This document shows, piece by piece, positions 45,445-47,612 of a stretch of DNA of 47,612 nucleotides. Origin of the DNA: Desulfotignum sp. Lineage in GTDB: Bacteria > Desulfobacterota > Desulfobacteria > Desulfobacterales > Desulfobacteraceae. Within the stretch, counting starts at the first letter, position 1. Each line of letters begins with the position of its first letter. The notes beneath the pieces were generated by a model. It was not told the origin of the DNA, did no database searches, and was given only the letters and a program-made list of their open reading frames with translations. The stretch covers positions 1-47,612 of the forward strand of contig JAABUB010000020.1 in the NCBI GenBank assembly GCA_011389575.1. Reading direction: 5' to 3'. Made by a program: the position numbers and the translations under genes.

Positions 45445-46587
45445 ATGGATTTTAATCCCTGCATGAAACACCAGCTCATCCGCAAGACTGTGCAGGAATT
45501 TGCGGAAAATGAGATCCGGCCAAGGGCCGCGGAAATGGACAAAGGTCCGGGATTTCCCGAAGATCTCATGGAAAAGATGAAACCGCTGCACTATTTCGGG
45601 CTCCAGGTCCCCGGGCATCTGGGCGGGGCCGACCTGGACAGCACCAGCTATGCCATTGTGGTGGAGGAAATTTCCCGGGTGTCTGCAGCCCTGGGCCTGT
45701 GCATAACCGTGCACAACAGTGTGGGGATTTATCCCATTCTCAGGTTCGGCACCAGGGAACAACAGCAGCAGTTTGTCCCGCCCATGGCTGCAGGTGAGAG
45801 TATCGGCGCCTTCTGTCTCACCGAGGCCAATGCCGGTTCCGATGCCGGCGGTGTGGAGACCGTGGCCCGGAAGACAGACCACGGCTTTGTTCTCAACGGC
45901 ACCAAGATTTTTGTGACCAACGGCGGTATCTGCGGCACCATTCTGGTCTTTGCCGTATCCGATACCGATTCGGCCCGGTCCTCTGTGTTTATCGTGGAAA
46001 ACCTCACCCCGGGTTTTTCCGTGGGGGAGATTGAAGATCTGTGCGGCATGCGGGCCAACCCGGTGGCATCCTTGTTTTTTGAAGACTGTGCCATTCCGGA
46101 AAACCACTGCCTGGGAACCATGGGCCAGGGATTGAAAATCGGGCTGTCCGCCCTTGATACCGGACGTATCGGCATCGCAGCCCAGGCCCTGGGCATTGCC
46201 CGGGCCGCGTTTGATGAATCCGTGTCCTATGCCAAGGCCCGCCAGCAGTTCAAACAGCCCATCTCCCGGTTCCAGACTATCCAGAACTACCTGGCGGACA
46301 TGGCGGTCCAGATCGATGCATCACAGCTTCTGCTCTACCGGGCCGCAGCCTGCAAAGACAGCGGCAGACCGTTTTCTGCCGAAGCTGCCATGGCCAAGCT
46401 CCACTGCAGCACCACGGCAAGGATGGTGACGAATCTGGCGGTGCAGATTCACGGGGGATACGGATACAGCAGAGAGTATGACGTGGAGCGATATTTCAGG
46501 GATGCCAAGGTCACTGAAATTTATGAAGGCACCAGTGAAATCCAGCGCATGGTCATTGCCAAAGATATTCTGACCCGGCCCACCTGA
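45445..46587 (+). CDS. Acyl-CoA dehydrogenase
   Basis: This 380-residue flavoprotein oxidises an acyl-CoA thioester and passes electrons to ETF. FAD and substrate motifs are GAFCLTEANAGSDAGGVETV, KIFVTNGG, and QIHGGYGYSREYDVERYFRDA (in two overlapping parts). Catalytic Glu is in EIYEGTSEIQR. The region VEEISRVSAALGLCITVHNS lacks the Arg that glutaryl-CoA dehydrogenases carry there (YRSMMSVQSS in known enzymes), so it is closer to butyryl-CoA-type dehydrogenases. It lies before a second etfBA pair, its likely electron acceptor. The exact acyl chain is unknown. Confidence 0.93.
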   Translation: MDFNPCMKHQLIRKTVQEFAENEIRPRAAEMDKGPGFPEDLMEKMKPLHYFGLQVPGHLGGADLDSTSYAIVVEEISRVSAALGLCITVHNSVGIYPILRFGTREQQQQFVPPMAAGESIGAFCLTEANAGSDAGGVETVARKTDHGFVLNGTKIFVTNGGICGTILVFAVSDTDSARSSVFIVENLTPGFSVGEIEDLCGMRANPVASLFFEDCAIPENHCLGTMGQGLKIGLSALDTGRIGIAAQALGIARAAFDESVSYAKARQQFKQPISRFQTIQNYLADMAVQIDASQLLLYRAAACKDSGRPFSAEAAMAKLHCSTTARMVTNLAVQIHGGYGYSREYDVERYFRDAKVTEIYEGTSEIQRMVIAKDILTRPT

Positions 46588-46607
46588 TAACAAATAAAGG
46601 CATGTGT

Positions 46608-47465
46608 ATGTTACATATCATTGTGTGCATCAAACAGGTCCCCATGGTATCGGAACTGCCCTGGGACTCTGAAACCGGGACCCTGAAACGGGAAACCGCC
46701 CAGGGCATGATGGATCCTTCTGCCCGGCGTGCCCTGGAAGCTGCCTTGCAGATAAAGGCGGGTATGGGAAAAAACCAGGCCCGTATCACCGCGGTTTCCA
46801 TGGGACCGCCCATGGCCGCCGAAATTTTGTATGAGGCAAAAGCCCTGGGAGCAGAGCAGGGGTTTTTGCTCACAGACCCGTGCATGGCAGGAGCCGATAC
46901 CTGCATGACCGCCTTTATCCTGGGAAAATTTATTACAGATCACTGTCCGGATGCCGGCCTGATCCTGTGCGGCTCCATGTCCAGTGACAGCGAGACCGCC
47001 CAGGTGGGCCCCCAGCTGGCCGAAGCGCTGGACATTCCGGCCATCGGATATGCCGGCCGCCTGGAACTGGTCCATGACTGCATCCGGGTGGAGCGGCACG
47101 TGGATGATTTCATGGAATTGATGGAGATGGATCTGCCCGGGCTTGTGACCATTGACCATGCCGGTGAATCTGATCTGTATACCCCCCGGTATGTGGCCCT
47201 GGGCGGCGTGGAAGCGGCATTCAACGCCGGTGATATCCGGATTATGGACGGCACGGCACTGGGGCTCAACAAGGATTTCAACGCCCTGACATCCTCTCCC
47301 ACCAAAATTATTGATGTATATTCCCCTGTCACCCGAAAAGAAAACCGGGTGCTGACAGGTGCTGTGAAAAAAATGGTGGACACCCTGTTTGATGATTACG
47401 GCAAAATTATTTCCAGTGCCATGGGAAAAGATCTGAAAACCCATGACCACGAAGGGGACGTATGA
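46608..47465 (+). CDS. etfB: Electron transfer flavoprotein beta subunit (second copy)
   Basis: This second EtfB of about 285 residues is longer than the first and clearly divergent from it. IIVCIKQVP and SMSSDSETAQVGPQLAEALD are the canonical nucleotide-binding sections, whereas the first EtfB has QDTDAGQAG. The C-terminal DDYGKIISSAMGKD is different from the first copy. The ATG at 46608 has AAAGG seven bases upstream; an earlier ATG at 46602 is too close to it. The stop overlaps the next gene (ATGA). Confidence 0.92.
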   Translation: MLHIIVCIKQVPMVSELPWDSETGTLKRETAQGMMDPSARRALEAALQIKAGMGKNQARITAVSMGPPMAAEILYEAKALGAEQGFLLTDPCMAGADTCMTAFILGKFITDHCPDAGLILCGSMSSDSETAQVGPQLAEALDIPAIGYAGRLELVHDCIRVERHVDDFMELMEMDLPGLVTIDHAGESDLYTPRYVALGGVEAAFNAGDIRIMDGTALGLNKDFNALTSSPTKIIDVYSPVTRKENRVLTGAVKKMVDTLFDDYGKIISSAMGKDLKTHDHEGDV

Positions 47466-47612
47466 GTGTGGAAAAACAGATCTGGGTATGGGCGGATTAC
47501 AGAAATTATTTCCAGAGCCGGGTCACCCTCCAGATTCTGGCCCGGGCCAGCGAACTGGCAGAAAAAACCAATGCCACGGTGTGTGCCGTGGTGTTCGGAG
47601 ACAAGGTGGATG
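47462..47612 (+). CDS. etfA: Electron transfer flavoprotein alpha subunit (second copy), partial
   Basis: The gene starts at an ATG that overlaps the second etfB stop and runs off the window end after about 50 codons. The visible N-terminus reads MSVEKQIWVWADYRNYFQSR, then an alanine-rich helix and CAVVFGDKV, as in the N-terminal domain of EtfA. The C-terminal FAD domain is outside the window. The pairing with etfB makes the assignment likely. Confidence 0.8.
   Translation, partial: MSVEKQIWVWADYRNYFQSRVTLQILARASELAEKTNATVCAVVFGDKVD

Overview
The window looks like chromosome of a strictly anaerobic, aromatic-degrading sulfate reducer of the Desulfobacteraceae type (Desulfobacula, Desulfotignum or Desulfobacterium relatives). 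This is inferred from a complete tungsten-type class II benzoyl-CoA reductase operon with two in-frame UGA (selenocysteine) codons, an ETF:menaquinone oxidoreductase-like protein, a TRAP carboxylate transporter and an oxygen-independent ribonucleotide reductase. No taxonomic marker such as 16S rRNA or dsr genes is present, so the assignment stays an inference.

Positions 1-13500 are mostly housekeeping and signalling genes. They are a CPA2 cation/proton antiporter, an alkaline-phosphatase-superfamily phosphodiesterase, GpmI, aconitase A, a Cache-type chemoreceptor, an active diguanylate cyclase, an HD-domain protein, a secreted protein of unknown function and MobB. Positions 13500-24900 hold a divergent shikimate-kinase-like protein, the class III ribonucleotide reductase NrdDG with a tandem NrdR box pair, a small membrane protein, a Nudix hydrolase, and an overlapping run htpG-rimO-polyprenyl synthase-secreted protein, followed by a tRNA-Val(GAC). 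Three intergenic regions here carry members of one palindromic repeat family, part of which has MITE-like terminal inverted repeats.

Positions 24900-47612 form the metabolic island. A TRAP transporter (dctPQM, minus strand) is divergent from bamBCDEFGHI (plus strand). Both promoter regions carry the same palindrome, GTTACA(A/T)TGTAAC, which suggests one regulator controls uptake and ring reduction. BamB keeps the BamB-specific active-site residues at the numbering I recall for the Geobacter enzyme. BamE (U78) and BamF (U19) each read through a UGA, with candidate SECIS hairpins just downstream. The operon continues into fdhD, probably for sulfuration of the tungsten cofactor, then etfBA and a membrane FeS oxidoreductase of the EMO type. 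After a strong hairpin come an iron-dependent alcohol dehydrogenase, an acyl-CoA dehydrogenase and a second etfBA pair that runs off the window edge.

Taken together, the island encodes uptake of an organic acid, energetically demanding ring reduction by the Bam complex, and return of acyl-CoA dehydrogenase electrons through ETF and the FeS oxidoreductase to the quinone pool. No CRISPR array, insertion sequence with a transposase, rRNA or prophage was seen.
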